64,000 nucleotides of DNA, taken from positions 310,001 through 374,000 of the forward strand of contig REGP01000003.1 of the NCBI GenBank assembly GCA_004134995.1, given 5' to 3'. The stretch is from Oxalobacteraceae bacterium CAVE-383. GTDB taxonomy: Bacteria; Pseudomonadota; Gammaproteobacteria; Burkholderiales; Burkholderiaceae_D. This document shows, one piece after another, positions 34,525 to 43,970 of this stretch. Under the pieces are notes generated by a model. The model worked only from the letters and a program-made list of their open reading frames with translations. It was not told the origin of the DNA and ran no database searches. Both the position numbers and the translations under genes were made by a program. Each line of letters begins with the position of its first letter. Position 1 is the stretch's first letter.

Positions 34525-37017
34525 ATGGTTCAGCCTCCTTCCAGCAGCAACAAGCCTGACAACAAGCCTGACAGCGGGTCCGACAAGGGATCCGCCAGGG
34601 GATCCGACGAAACATCGGCAAAAGGGTCAACAGACGGCGCCGTAAAAGACCCTGTAAAGGGAACGGCAAAAGCATCCGCGAAAAAAACACCTGCTCCGGG
34701 TCGGCGGATGCATCCGGCATTGCGCGCCATTCTGGTCCTTTGCGCGGTCGTGGCCGGGCTGTTCGCGGCCGGCGCGCTGACTATAGGACTGATTCTGACG
34801 ATGGCCTATCCGAAGCTGCCGGACCTGGACGCAATCACCGATTACCGGCCCAAGGTGCCGCTGCGCATATTTTCCGCGGACGGCGTTCTGATCGGCGAGT
34901 TCGGCGAAGAACGGCGCAACCTGACGCATATCAAGGATATTCCCGACATCATGAAGAAGGCCGTGCTGGCGATCGAAGACGACCGCTTCTATGAACACGG
35001 CGGCGTCGACTATCAAGGCATCCTGCGCGCCTCGGTGTCCAACCTGACGGGCGGCGGCGGCGGCGCCAGCACCATCACGCAGCAGGTGGCGCGCAATTTC
35101 TTCCTGACCAGCAACGAGCCGACCTTTCTGCAGAAAGCCTCGCGCAAATTCCTGTATGAAATTCCGCTGGCCTGGAAAATCGAACGCAATCTGACCAAGG
35201 ATCAGATCCTTGAGGTATACATGAATCAGATTTATCTGGGACAGCGCGCCTACGGGTTTTCCTCCGCCGCCCAGATTTATTTCGGCAAGAAGCTTGGTGA
35301 GCTGAGCATTGCCGAAGCGGCCATGCTGGCCGGCCTGCCGAAAGCGCCGTCGGCCTACAATCCGGTGGTCAATCCGAAGCGGGCCCACGCCCGCCAGCAG
35401 TACATCCTGCAGCGCATGCGCGCGCTCGGCTACATCACCGAGAAGCAATATAACCAGGCCAAGGACGAAGAGCTGCATGTGAAGACCGATAGTTCGGCAT
35501 TCAGCATCCACGCCGAGTACGTGGCCGAAATGGCGCGGCAGCTGGTCTATGCCGAGTTCAAGGAAGAAACCTACACGCGCGGCCTGAATGTTGTCACCAC
35601 CGTCACCAAGACCGACCAGGATGCGGCGTATATCGCCCTGCGCCGCGGCGTCATGGATTACGAGCGCCGCCACGGGTATCGCGGTCCGGAAGCCTACATG
35701 GATTTGCCGAACGGTTCGAAGGAAGAGATTGAAAACGCGATCGAAGTCGAGCTGGCGGATCATCCCGACAGCGGCGACCTGGTGGCGGCCGTGGTGCTCA
35801 GCGCGACGCCGAAGGAAGTCCATGCGGTACTGGCGTCCGGCGAGGAAATCACCATCAGCGGCCCGGGACTGGCCTTTGCGACCAATCTGCTGAGCGACAA
35901 GGCGCCGCCGCAACGCAAGGTGCGGCCGGGCGCGGTGATTCGCGTCTTCCTGGACGACAAGAACTGGACGGTGACGCAGATGCCGCAAGTCGAATCGGCC
36001 TTCGTGTCGGTCAATCCGGAGGACGGCGCGATCCGGTCGCTGGTCGGCGGTTTCGATTTCAACCGCAACAAATTCAATCATGTTACGCAGGCATGGCGCC
36101 AGCCGGGCTCGTCGTTCAAGCCGTTCATTTATTCGTCGTCGCTGGAAAAAGGCCTGTCGCCGGCAACCATCATCAACGATGCCCCGTTGACGTTTACCCA
36201 GACCGGCGGCCAGGTCTGGCAGCCGAAGAACTACGGCAATAAATATGAAGGCCCGATCAGCATGCGGCGCGCATTGCAGAAATCGATCAATATGGTGTCG
36301 ATCCGGATCCTGGAGCGGGTCGGCGTCAACTATGCGCAGGAATACATCACGCGTTTCGGTTTCGACGCCGCCAAGAATCCGCCTTATCTGACGCTGGCGC
36401 TCGGCGCCGGCAACGTGACGCCCTTGCAGATGGCGAGCGCCTATTCGGTTTTCGCTAATGGCGGGTATAAGATTAATCCGTATTTGATTACCAAGATCAC
36501 CGACGGCAACGGCACGCTGATTTCACAGGCGCGGCCGGACAAGGCGGGCGATGAAGCCAATCGCGTGATCGATCCGCGCAATGCTTTCGTGATGGACAGC
36601 ATGCTGCGCGACGTGGTGCGGGCCGGTACGGGTTTCAAGGCGATGTCGCTGAAGCGGACCGACCTGGCCGGCAAGACCGGCACCACCAATGATTCCATGG
36701 ACGCCTGGTTTGCGGGCTATCAGCCCAAGCTGGTCGGCATCGCATGGATCGGCTACGACCAGCCGAAGAGCCTGGGCGACCGCGAAACCGGCGGCGGCCT
36801 GGCGCTCCCGATCTGGATCAATTACATGGCCAAGGCCTTGAAGGACCAGCCGATGGTCGGCCGCACCATGCCGTCGGGATTGGTTGAGGCCAATGGCGAT
36901 TATTACTACGCCGAGTATCCGCCGGGCGGCGCGGTGCGCGATCTGGGAATGGGCAATTCGACCGTTACGCCGGATGAAGAAAAGAAGCGCACTGAAGTCA
37001 AGAACGAGCTGTTCTAA
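34525..37017 (+). CDS. mrcA: Penicillin-binding protein 1A (bifunctional transglycosylase/transpeptidase)
   Basis: An 830-residue class A PBP. It starts with an unusual cytoplasmic tail of about 60 residues rich in Ser/Lys/Gly/Asp/Ala, then a membrane helix at about 64-90. The GT51 glycosyltransferase domain has the catalytic Glu in AIEDDRFYEHGG and TITQQVARN. The transpeptidase domain has SxxK at 529-532 (GSSFKPF), KSIN and KTGTTN. It polymerises and crosslinks peptidoglycan in the periplasm. It is divergent from pilM. A TATAAT at 34487-34492 shares an 18-base identical block with the UbiH-like promoter region. Confidence 0.95.
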   Translation: MVQPPSSSNKPDNKPDSGSDKGSARGSDETSAKGSTDGAVKDPVKGTAKASAKKTPAPGRRMHPALRAILVLCAVVAGLFAAGALTIGLILTMAYPKLPDLDAITDYRPKVPLRIFSADGVLIGEFGEERRNLTHIKDIPDIMKKAVLAIEDDRFYEHGGVDYQGILRASVSNLTGGGGGASTITQQVARNFFLTSNEPTFLQKASRKFLYEIPLAWKIERNLTKDQILEVYMNQIYLGQRAYGFSSAAQIYFGKKLGELSIAEAAMLAGLPKAPSAYNPVVNPKRAHARQQYILQRMRALGYITEKQYNQAKDEELHVKTDSSAFSIHAEYVAEMARQLVYAEFKEETYTRGLNVVTTVTKTDQDAAYIALRRGVMDYERRHGYRGPEAYMDLPNGSKEEIENAIEVELADHPDSGDLVAAVVLSATPKEVHAVLASGEEITISGPGLAFATNLLSDKAPPQRKVRPGAVIRVFLDDKNWTVTQMPQVESAFVSVNPEDGAIRSLVGGFDFNRNKFNHVTQAWRQPGSSFKPFIYSSSLEKGLSPATIINDAPLTFTQTGGQVWQPKNYGNKYEGPISMRRALQKSINMVSIRILERVGVNYAQEYITRFGFDAAKNPPYLTLALGAGNVTPLQMASAYSVFANGGYKINPYLITKITDGNGTLISQARPDKAGDEANRVIDPRNAFVMDSMLRDVVRAGTGFKAMSLKRTDLAGKTGTTNDSMDAWFAGYQPKLVGIAWIGYDQPKSLGDRETGGGLALPIWINYMAKALKDQPMVGRTMPSGLVEANGDYYYAEYPPGGAVRDLGMGNSTVTPDEEKKRTEVKNELF

Positions 37018-37026
37018 AGGAACACC

Positions 37027-37761
37027 TTATTTTATGAATTCCCTATACCCGCGCGCGCGCAATTCGCACGCCGGGCATTTGCCGCAGCCATGTCCCCAGT
37101 CGTGCAGCACGCCGCGTTCGCCCAGATAGCAGGTGTGGGTTTCGGCGCGGATCAGGTCGACCAGCGCCTGGCCGCCCAGTTCCCGCGCCAGCGCCCAGGT
37201 GGCGGCCTTGTCGATCCACATCAATGGCGTTTCCACTTTCAGGCGCGTCGCCATGCCGAGATTGAGCGCCACCTGCAGCGCTTTCATCGTATCGTCCCGG
37301 CAATCCGGATAACCGGAAAAATCGGTTTCGCACATACCGCCGACCAGGACATCGAGTCCGCGCCGATAGGCCACGGTGGCAGCCACGGTCATGAACAGCA
37401 GATTGCGGCCCGGCACAAACGTATTCGGCAAGCCGTTTTCCTGCATGGCGATGGCGACGTCGCTGGTCAGGGCGGTATCCGAAATCTTGCCGATCAGGCC
37501 CAGGTCGATCAGATGATCCTCGCCTAATTTTTTATCCCATCGCGCACTGTACTCGCGCATTTTTTGCAGCAGGTGCGGACGCACCGTCAATTCGATCGCA
37601 TGACGCTGGCCGTAGTCGAAGCCTATGGTTTCGACATGGTCATAACGCGCCAGGGCCCATGCCAGGCAAGTGGTTGAATCCTGGCCGCCGGAAAACAGCA
37701 CCAGTGCGCGGCCGGCCGGCATTTTTCCCGTTGCCGCGCCTGAAGTCTGGTCAACGCTCAT
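37027..37761 (-). CDS. queC: 7-cyano-7-deazaguanine synthase QueC
   Basis: A 244-residue enzyme making preQ0 for queuosine biosynthesis. The ATP-binding PP-loop is [14 protein letters not shown] at about 20-33. A zinc site with four Cys lies near the C-terminus (HTCYLGERG and HGCGKCPAC). The tail RARGYREF is typical. Its start overlaps the stop of the DUF3108 gene upstream by 4 bases, so it is transcribed with the DUF3108 pair. Confidence 0.95.
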   Translation of the reverse strand: MSVDQTSGAATGKMPAGRALVLFSGGQDSTTCLAWALARYDHVETIGFDYGQRHAIELTVRPHLLQKMREYSARWDKKLGEDHLIDLGLIGKISDTALTSDVAIAMQENGLPNTFVPGRNLLFMTVAATVAYRRGLDVLVGGMCETDFSGYPDCRDDTMKALQVALNLGMATRLKVETPLMWIDKAATWALARELGGQALVDLIRAETHTCYLGERGVLHDWGHGCGKCPACELRARGYREFIK

Positions 37762-38588
37762 GCGCCCGCCTTGCTGACGCCTTCCAGCGATTGTTCAATG
37801 TATTCGCCGTCCGCATCGGTAAAACGCAGGCGTACCGGGTACCATTCCAGCGAAGGCGCCAGCCAGATATCGAGCTTCTGGCCCTGGCTGTCGGCCGGCG
37901 GCGCGCGGAAGACGTGCACGGCATTGAATTCGCCTTTCGGCGTGACGATCTTTTCACGCTTGATTACCTTGAAGCTCCATGGTTCGGCATCGTTCTCGCC
38001 CGCCACGAAAAATTTCCATTCCGAGCCCGGCGTGAATTTTGCCGGCGCCGCCCGTGCTACCGACAGCAATTGCCAGACGATGCTGGTGCGATCCTGTTCG
38101 CCGCCGACAATCGGATAGTTCTGTCCCGACTGGCTGAAGGTAATGGTTTTGCTGTCGCTGTTGAAGGTTGTGGTGGTCGCGTCCTTGCGCAAGCGCTTCT
38201 GCACGTACTGGGCCGGCGCCAGGCCGAAACTGTCGATTTTTCCTTCGCTGCGCGCATCCAGAATCTTGCCGAACAACTGCGCGCTGGTTTCACTGTGCAC
38301 GCTGTATTGCTGCGCATCCGCATTCCACTGCACCACGCCGTTGCCTTTCAGGTTAAGGCCGCTCTGTTTGGCTTCGATTACGTAATTCAATTGGGCCGAT
38401 GGCGGCGGATTGATTTTGTATTGCGCGGCGGCGTGCGTCTGCGCAAATGCGCTGCCCGCGGCCAGGCCGAGCGCGGCAAGGAGCAAGGCGCGCATGAGGT
38501 GCATGAGGTGCATGCGCTGCCGGCTGCGGGAGAGAGTGTGTGAATAAAGTAAATGCATGGCGGCTTTCGATGGGTTCGGTCGGTTCAT
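37758..38588 (-). CDS. DUF3108 domain protein, exported
   Basis: A 276-residue frame from the ATG at 38588 (GGAAAAGAA before it). A signal peptide-like stretch lies at about residues 32-48 ([18 protein letters not shown]), so a start at one of the Met codons at 38513, 38504 or 38495 is also possible; these sit in a short direct repeat (ATGAGGTGC). The DUF3108 domain covers about 60-270 ([41 protein letters not shown]). It is likely a periplasmic beta-rich protein. It overlaps queC by 4 bases and follows a paralogue. Function unknown. Confidence 0.8.
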   Translation of the reverse strand: MNRPNPSKAAMHLLYSHTLSRSRQRMHLMHLMRALLLAALGLAAGSAFAQTHAAAQYKINPPPSAQLNYVIEAKQSGLNLKGNGVVQWNADAQQYSVHSETSAQLFGKILDARSEGKIDSFGLAPAQYVQKRLRKDATTTTFNSDSKTITFSQSGQNYPIVGGEQDRTSIVWQLLSVARAAPAKFTPGSEWKFFVAGENDAEPWSFKVIKREKIVTPKGEFNAVHVFRAPPADSQGQKLDIWLAPSLEWYPVRLRFTDADGEYIEQSLEGVSKAGA

Positions 38589-38611
38589 TTCTTTTCCGGT
38601 TCAAATAGGGA

Positions 38612-39712
38612 TCAAGCCGGCGTCAGGCTGGATATGGACATTTCCAGATAGTCGCCGTTGTCTTCGGTATAGCGTATTTTGAGCGGATACCATTGCCGCC
38701 CCGGCGCCAGCCAGATGTCGATTTTCTGGTCGTAGGAGCCCGGCTGCGGCATGCGCACCAGATGCCAGGCGCTGATTGCTCCGCCATCGGCGTCGATCTC
38801 GTCTTCGCCGCTGACGATGATGCGCCAGGGTTCGGCATCGCGCACGCCGGCAACCAGCATCGTGAAATCCGCGCCGGTAAAAAATGCGGCCGGATTGCCG
38901 CGCCCGATGGTTGCCAATTGCCAGATGAAGCTGGCGCGGTCCTGTGCGTCGCCGGGGCGCGGATAGCGATTATCCGAAGCGGAAAACGTAATTGTATTAC
39001 GCTCGTGTTCGAAGCGGGTATCGGTCGCCGTTTTGCGGAATCGTTTTTCGCTGTAGAGGGTGGGCGACACGCCGGAATCGTCGAGCACGCCGTCGCTGCT
39101 GAATTGCAGCAGCGTGAAAAAAAGCACGCTGGCGTTGCCGTCGATGCGATAGCGGCCATCCTGATTGCGCCAGGCAATCTTGCTGCTTCCATAGACTTTC
39201 TGGCCGTCGCGCAAGCCTTGCACGTTGTATTTCAATGTCACCGATGGCGGCGCATCGGCGGCATGCGCCGGAGGATGGGGCGCCGGCGCGGGTTCACTTG
39301 CGGGCATCGGCGGCGCAACGACATCGGCAGGGGCATTGCCGCCTTCATCGCCGTTGCCGGCGGCTGTTTGCCAATTGCCCTGTCCGCCGGTGATGAGCGG
39401 CGGCGCTTCAGCGGCGGGAGCGGCGGGAGCGGCGGGCGGCGCAGGTGGCGGACGCGGCGCGGGCGGCTTGGGATGCGGTTTCGGCGGCGGCTTCGGGCTT
39501 GCCTTGGGAACCGGTTTTGGCGATGGCGGCGGCGCCGGTTCCAGCGAGACCGTAATCGCCTCGGAAGCGGATGGATCCGCCGCGCGCCCGGTCTGCCGCG
39601 CGCTCCAGATGCCGGCCAGCAGATGCAGCAGCGCCACCGCGAACAATATGGTGGTGGCGCGCAGCAGGCGTCTGGCGGGCGGATGATGGGGAAGAGGCAT
39701 TTGCGGCGTCAT
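38612..39712 (-). CDS. DUF3108 domain protein with membrane anchor and proline-rich spacer
   Basis: A 366-residue protein from the ATG at 39712 (an upstream in-frame codon at 39793 is not supported). One N-terminal membrane helix at about 20-36 (TILFAVALLHLLAGIW) is followed by a Pro/Lys/Ala-rich spacer of about 90 residues (PKPVPKASPKPPPKPHPKP). The C-terminal DUF3108 domain (VTLKYNVQGLRDGQKVYG, DIWLAPGRQWYPLKIRYTED) is paralogous to the next gene. The anchor plus Pro-Lys spacer recalls TonB, suggesting a domain held across the periplasm. Function unknown. Confidence 0.78.
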   Translation of the reverse strand: MTPQMPLPHHPPARRLLRATTILFAVALLHLLAGIWSARQTGRAADPSASEAITVSLEPAPPPSPKPVPKASPKPPPKPHPKPPAPRPPPAPPAAPAAPAAEAPPLITGGQGNWQTAAGNGDEGGNAPADVVAPPMPASEPAPAPHPPAHAADAPPSVTLKYNVQGLRDGQKVYGSSKIAWRNQDGRYRIDGNASVLFFTLLQFSSDGVLDDSGVSPTLYSEKRFRKTATDTRFEHERNTITFSASDNRYPRPGDAQDRASFIWQLATIGRGNPAAFFTGADFTMLVAGVRDAEPWRIIVSGEDEIDADGGAISAWHLVRMPQPGSYDQKIDIWLAPGRQWYPLKIRYTEDNGDYLEMSISSLTPA

Positions 39713-39815
39713 CGCGTCAGTGTAAACACTTCCGGCCAATGCGGGCCGGGCAGAAATGCTGTTTGCGGCGCTCTTATATCTGCTAATCTTCAATTTTAGG
39801 AGCGAGGAGAGCGAT

Positions 39816-40547
39816 ATGTCAGATCATAATCAATTGCCCGGCACCGGATCGATCGCCGATAGCGTCGAATTCGTCAAAAAATTATGGGGCATTCCGAGCA
39901 GCGGCGCAGTGCCGGGCATGCTGATTCCGACGCTTTCCCTGGATGAAGTCAATAAGAAGATTGCCGATCTGAAAGCGGTCGAATCGTGGATGGCCGTCAA
40001 TATGAATATGCTGCGCGGCACGATTCAGGCGCTGGAAGTGCAGAGCGCGACGATCATCAATCTGCAATCGATGGGCGCGATGATGGGTTCGCCGCAGCCC
40101 GGGGCCAAACCGGCCGCGGCCGGCGGGATGGGGACGGCGTCGTTCCCGTTTTCATTCCCGGGCTGGCCGGCCGCCGCTTCGACGGCCGAAAGCAAGCCCG
40201 AAGCGGCGCCTGCATCGCCGCCCGTGCCGGAGCCGGAGCCGGTCGCCGCCGCGCCCGTGGAACCCGTGGCGTCCGTCAGGAAGTCCGTGTCCGCTGCCGC
40301 CGAGCCTGTCGCCGCAGGCGCAAGTGCATGGTGGGACATGCTGCAGAATCAGTTCAAGCAAGCCGTCAGCACGGCATTGATGCCGGATACCCTGAAAGCC
40401 GCGCCGGCCAGGGCCAAACCGGCCGCCGCCTCTAAAGCCCCGGCTGCCCGCAAGGCGCCGGCTAAAACGGCCGCAAAACCGGCTGCAAAGAAGGCGCCGG
40501 CCCGCGCCAAGGCAAAAACCCCACCGCGGACGGCAAGAAAGGGCTAA
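39816..40547 (+). CDS. phaM: PhaM-type polyhydroxyalkanoate granule-associated protein
   Basis: A 243-residue protein from the ATG at 39816 (GAGGAGAG upstream). The N-terminal phasin-like/PhaM region has SIADSVEFVKKLWG and KKIADLKAVESWMAVNMNML. The middle is Pro/Ala/Glu-rich. The C-terminal 50 residues are repeats of Ala-Pro-Ala-Lys type (KAPAKTAAKPAAKKAPAR), a histone H1-like DNA-binding tail. PhaM bridges PHA granules, PHA synthase and the nucleoid. It is divergent from the DUF3108 pair and transcribed alone. Confidence 0.82.
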   Translation: MSDHNQLPGTGSIADSVEFVKKLWGIPSSGAVPGMLIPTLSLDEVNKKIADLKAVESWMAVNMNMLRGTIQALEVQSATIINLQSMGAMMGSPQPGAKPAAAGGMGTASFPFSFPGWPAAASTAESKPEAAPASPPVPEPEPVAAAPVEPVASVRKSVSAAAEPVAAGASAWWDMLQNQFKQAVSTALMPDTLKAAPARAKPAAASKAPAARKAPAKTAAKPAAKKAPARAKAKTPPRTARKG

Positions 40548-40730
40548 GACGGGGATTTTGATGTTGTCTTTTGGTAAAAAATCCTACTGGGAGACCCGAT
40601 AAGCAGCGCTGTTACATATGACAAAACCCCACATTTGCGCATGTCATACGCCTGAAAAGAATGCGTTTTAAGATAGCAAAGCGCATTTTATTGGTAAAAT
40701 CGCCCTGTTAACTCTACTTGCAAGGCTCGT

Positions 40731-41606
40731 ATGCTGTACCCAGAACTGTTTAAATCGCTCGAACAAGTCCGTTGGAATATGGAAACGGATATCCCTTGGG
40801 ATAAGTTCGACGGCTCCAAATTGAGCGATGAGCAGGCGCAAACGATCCGGATGAATGCAATCACGGAGTGGTCGGCTTTGCCCGCGACCGAAATGTTCTT
40901 GCGCGACAATCGCGGCGACAGCGATTTTTGCGCCTTCATGTCGGTCTGGTTTTTCGAAGAGCAGAAGCATTCGCTGGTATTGATGGAATATCTGCGCCGC
41001 TTCAAGCCGGAATTCGTGCCGACTGAAGCCGAGCTGCACAATGTCCGTTTCGAATTCGACCCGGCGCCGGCGCTGGAAACGCTGATGATGCATTTCTGCG
41101 GCGAAATCCGTCTCAACCACTGGTATCGTTGCGCTTCCGATTGGCATACCGAGCCGGTCATCAAGCAAATCTACAAGATCATCAGCCAGGACGAAGCACG
41201 TCATGGCGGCGCTTATTTGCGCTATATGAAAAAGGCGCTGATCGATGTCGGCGATTCCGCGCGCGCCGCGTTCGCCAAGATCGGCGTGCTGATGGCCTCG
41301 GCGCGCCGCACCGAAAAGCCTTTGCATCCAACCAATCTGCACGTCAACCAGGCGCTGTTCCCGAACGATACGGTGCAAAGCCGCCTGCCCGATCCCGAAT
41401 GGCTGGAGCAATGGCTGGACAACCAGATCAAGTTCGACGGCGAGTGGGAAAAGAAAGTGGTCGACCGCATTCTGCATAACATGTCGCTGCTGTTCGAACG
41501 CTCCTTTGCCACCGTGCAGGAACTGAACCGTTTCCGCAAGGAAGTGGTGACGCGCGTGCAGGCTTCGGTGCAATCCTCCGCGATCCCGCCGGCTGAAGCA
41601 GCTTAA
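40731..41606 (+). CDS. Ferritin-like diiron domain protein
   Basis: A 291-residue soluble protein of the ferritin-like four-helix fold. Diiron ligands are recognisable in FFEEQKHSLV (E-x-x-H) and SQDEARHGG (D-E-x-R-H), with additional acid residues in ITEWSALPATEM. The pattern resembles acyl-ACP desaturase/ribonucleotide-reductase-like oxidases, but the substrate is not known. The 183-base gap upstream holds a TAAAAT at about 40694 as a possible -10. It is followed by hldC after 27 bases and may be co-transcribed with it. Confidence 0.8.
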   Translation: MLYPELFKSLEQVRWNMETDIPWDKFDGSKLSDEQAQTIRMNAITEWSALPATEMFLRDNRGDSDFCAFMSVWFFEEQKHSLVLMEYLRRFKPEFVPTEAELHNVRFEFDPAPALETLMMHFCGEIRLNHWYRCASDWHTEPVIKQIYKIISQDEARHGGAYLRYMKKALIDVGDSARAAFAKIGVLMASARRTEKPLHPTNLHVNQALFPNDTVQSRLPDPEWLEQWLDNQIKFDGEWEKKVVDRILHNMSLLFERSFATVQELNRFRKEVVTRVQASVQSSAIPPAEAA

Positions 41607-41633
41607 GCCGGGCGCAATGCGCCGGCCGAACAG

Positions 41634-42137
41634 ATGACTGAACCAATTCGCAGCGCCGTTCCCGACTTCGAAAACAAACTTTGCGATCGCGCTGCCCTCG
41701 CGGCGCGCGTTGCTGCATTGCCGCAGCCGGTGGTGCTGACCAACGGCGTCTTCGATATCCTGCATCGCGGGCATGTCACTTATCTGGCGCAGGCGCGCGC
41801 GCTCGGCGCTTCGCTGGTGGTGGCGGTCAACACCGATGCGTCGGTGAAGCGGCTGGGCAAAGGCGATGACCGGCCGATCAACAGCGAAGCCGACCGCATG
41901 GCGGTGCTGGCGGCGCTGGAGGCGGTAAGCTTGGTGGTGGCGTTCGATGAAGATACCGCGCTGGAAGTCGTGCAGCAGGCGCGGCCGCAGATCTACGCCA
42001 AGGGCGGCGATTACGATATGCAGGCGATTCCCGAAGGACGCGCGGTCGCTGCCTACGGCGGCCGGGCAGTGGCGATCGCCTTTGAACATGACCGCTCCAC
42101 CAGCAAATTGCTGGCAAAGGCGCGCCAGGGTTCCTGA
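41634..42137 (+). CDS. hldC: D-glycero-beta-D-manno-heptose 1-phosphate adenylyltransferase
   Basis: A 167-residue nucleotidyltransferase equal to the C-terminal half of HldE (RfaE2). Nucleotide-binding motifs are TNGVFDILHRGHVTYL (HxGH-type, here HRGH) and STSKLLAKAR near the end (ISTT-like). It activates heptose phosphate with ATP for the LPS inner core. The kinase half is not in the window. It is convergent with the copper chaperone gene. Confidence 0.93.
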   Translation: MTEPIRSAVPDFENKLCDRAALAARVAALPQPVVLTNGVFDILHRGHVTYLAQARALGASLVVAVNTDASVKRLGKGDDRPINSEADRMAVLAALEAVSLVVAFDEDTALEVVQQARPQIYAKGGDYDMQAIPEGRAVAAYGGRAVAIAFEHDRSTSKLLAKARQGS

Positions 42138-42152
42138 TTAATTAGTTCATCA

Positions 42153-42656
42153 TCAATGCATATGGCCGGCGGCAGCCTTGTCGCCAGCGCCCGGCGCCTC
42201 GACTTCAACATCGATATTCACCTTGCCCGCCTTGGCGAAGGTCAGCGTCATCGGGAAATGGTCGCCGTTCTTCAAAGGCTTGCTCAAGCCCATCAGCATG
42301 ATGTGATAACCGTCGCCCGGCTGCATCGAGATTTTCTCGGACGGTTTCAGATCGATGCTGTCGACATCGCGCATTTTCATGACGTTGCCGTCCATGCTCA
42401 TCGCATGCAATTCCGCGCTTTTTGCGATGGGAGTGCTGACTGACTTCAGCGTATCGGCTTCTTTACCCTTGTTTTCAATACTAATATAGGCGCCTCCCGA
42501 CGGCTGGCCGGGCACGGTTGCGCGCGCGAACGAATGGCCGACGGCGATATTGCCGGCGGCGAGCGTTTCACCCCCGGCAAGCGCCATGCCGAGCGCAAGG
42601 ATGGCGGCGGCGATGGTGAAACGGCGGGAATGCCGGGAAGCGGAATTGGCGTGCAT
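42153..42656 (-). CDS. PCu(A)C family periplasmic copper chaperone
   Basis: A 167-residue exported protein. The signal peptide is at residues about 1-34 (FTIAAAILALGMALAGGETLAAG). The copper-binding Met/His signature is split over AELHAMSMDGNVMKMR and GDGYHIMLMGL. The C-terminus ends in HMH. Family members deliver Cu(I) to the CuA centre of cytochrome c oxidase, which fits the coxBA cluster 6 kb away, although it is not in that operon. Confidence 0.9.
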   Translation of the reverse strand: MHANSASRHSRRFTIAAAILALGMALAGGETLAAGNIAVGHSFARATVPGQPSGGAYISIENKGKEADTLKSVSTPIAKSAELHAMSMDGNVMKMRDVDSIDLKPSEKISMQPGDGYHIMLMGLSKPLKNGDHFPMTLTFAKAGKVNIDVEVEAPGAGDKAAAGHMH

Positions 42657-42835
42657 GGGCGGTTCCTTGAAACGATTGCATCATGCCGGACAGGGCCCGG
42701 CGGCGTAGGCGAAGATTATAGCGCGCGCATGCGCAAGCGGTTCCACGATTGCAGCCTGCTACTTTTTATCTATACGCAGGCGCGTCGGCGCGCTAGACTT
42801 GGCACGCACGGCACCGCCATTGGCACTACTATTTT

Positions 42836-42892
42836 CTGGCGGTTTTTTTTTGGCGTTTTTTTTGGCGTTTTTTTTTGGCGTTTTTATCGGGA
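42836..42892 (+). repeat. GGCG/poly-T tandem repeat in the 5' region of the TrpX-like gene
   Basis: Four GGCG units separated by T-runs of about 9, 8, 9 and 5 bases end 9 bases before the start codon at 42902. Such homopolymer tracts slip easily in replication and could vary expression. The Shine-Dalgarno GGGAG lies just beyond it. Confidence 0.75.
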
Positions 42893-42901
42893 GATTTTTT
42901 G

Positions 42902-43918
42902 ATGTCAGGGAAATTGCATTCGGTTTGCGCCGCATCGATCCGGGCCGCGCGGCTTGTAGTCGCTGCCGCCGCCGCTGCCGTCATGCTGGCCGCGGGCATG
43001 CCGGCAAGCGCAAGCGCGGCGGCCGCCGAGAAAACCGTGCTGGTGACGGCGATCGTCGATCATCCGGCGCTCGATGCGATACGCGACGGCACGCGCGACG
43101 AACTCAAGGCGGCCGGCTTCGAAGCCGGCAAGAATCTGCGCTGGGAATTCCAGAGCGCGCAAGGCAGCGCCGGCACCGCCGCGCAGATCGCCCGCAAATA
43201 CGTCGGCGAAAATCCTGACGTGATCGTGGCCATTGCGACGCCGTCCGCGCAATCGCTGGTCGCCGCCACCAAATCCATCCCCATCGTGTATTCCGGCGTG
43301 GCCGATCCGATCGCGGCGCAACTGGTCAAGGACTGGAAGCCTTCCGGCACCAATGTCACCGGCCTGTCGCACATGCTCGATCTGAACCGGCAGATCGACA
43401 TCATGAAACAGGTGGTGCCATCGGTGAAAAAGGTCGGGATCGTCTATAACCCGGGCGAAGTCAATTCCGCGGTCGTGGTCAGGCAGCTCAAGGGACTGCT
43501 CGAAAAACAGGGCATCGCGCTGATCGACGTGGCGGCGCCGCGCACCGTCGATGTCGGGCCGGCCGCAAAAAGCCTGATCGGCAAGGTCGACCTGATCTAC
43601 AGCACCACCGACAACAATGTGGTGTCCACTTACGAATCGCTGGTCAAGGTCTGCAACGACGCCAGAATTCCCCTGGTGGCATCGGACACCGACAGCGTCA
43701 AGCGCGGCGCCATCGCCGCCTACGGCGTGAATTTCTATGCGCTGGGCCGCGCCACCGGCAAGGTGGTCGCGCGCATTCTGCAGGGCGAAAAACCTGGCAA
43801 TATTGCTTCCTCGGTCAGCCGGGACCTGGCCTTGTTCGTCAATCCGGCCGCGGCGCAAAAACAGGGCGTGACGCTGGCGCCGGCATTCTTGAAACAGGCC
43901 GACCAGGTGGTTCATTGA
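42902..43918 (+). CDS. ABC transporter substrate-binding protein, TrpX/ABC_sub_bind family
   Basis: A 338-residue periplasmic protein from the ATG at 42902 (GGGAG eight bases upstream). The signal peptide ends around ASASAAAA (about residue 40). The family core reads ILVTAIVDHPALDAIRDG-like, FQSAQGSAGTAAQIARKY, VIVAIATPSAQSLVAATK, GLSHMLD, VGIVYNPGEVNSA and YSTTDNNVVSTYESLV. The family includes the tryptophan-binding TrpX. It is encoded with its permease and ATPase, so this is a complete importer, probably for an aromatic amino acid or related compound. Confidence 0.88.
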   Translation: MSGKLHSVCAASIRAARLVVAAAAAAVMLAAGMPASASAAAAEKTVLVTAIVDHPALDAIRDGTRDELKAAGFEAGKNLRWEFQSAQGSAGTAAQIARKYVGENPDVIVAIATPSAQSLVAATKSIPIVYSGVADPIAAQLVKDWKPSGTNVTGLSHMLDLNRQIDIMKQVVPSVKKVGIVYNPGEVNSAVVVRQLKGLLEKQGIALIDVAAPRTVDVGPAAKSLIGKVDLIYSTTDNNVVSTYESLVKVCNDARIPLVASDTDSVKRGAIAAYGVNFYALGRATGKVVARILQGEKPGNIASSVSRDLALFVNPAAAQKQGVTLAPAFLKQADQVVH

Positions 43919-43970
43919 GCGCATCGGCCCATATCGCTTAAACGAAAGAATTGCGAAAGAATTTTCCTTC

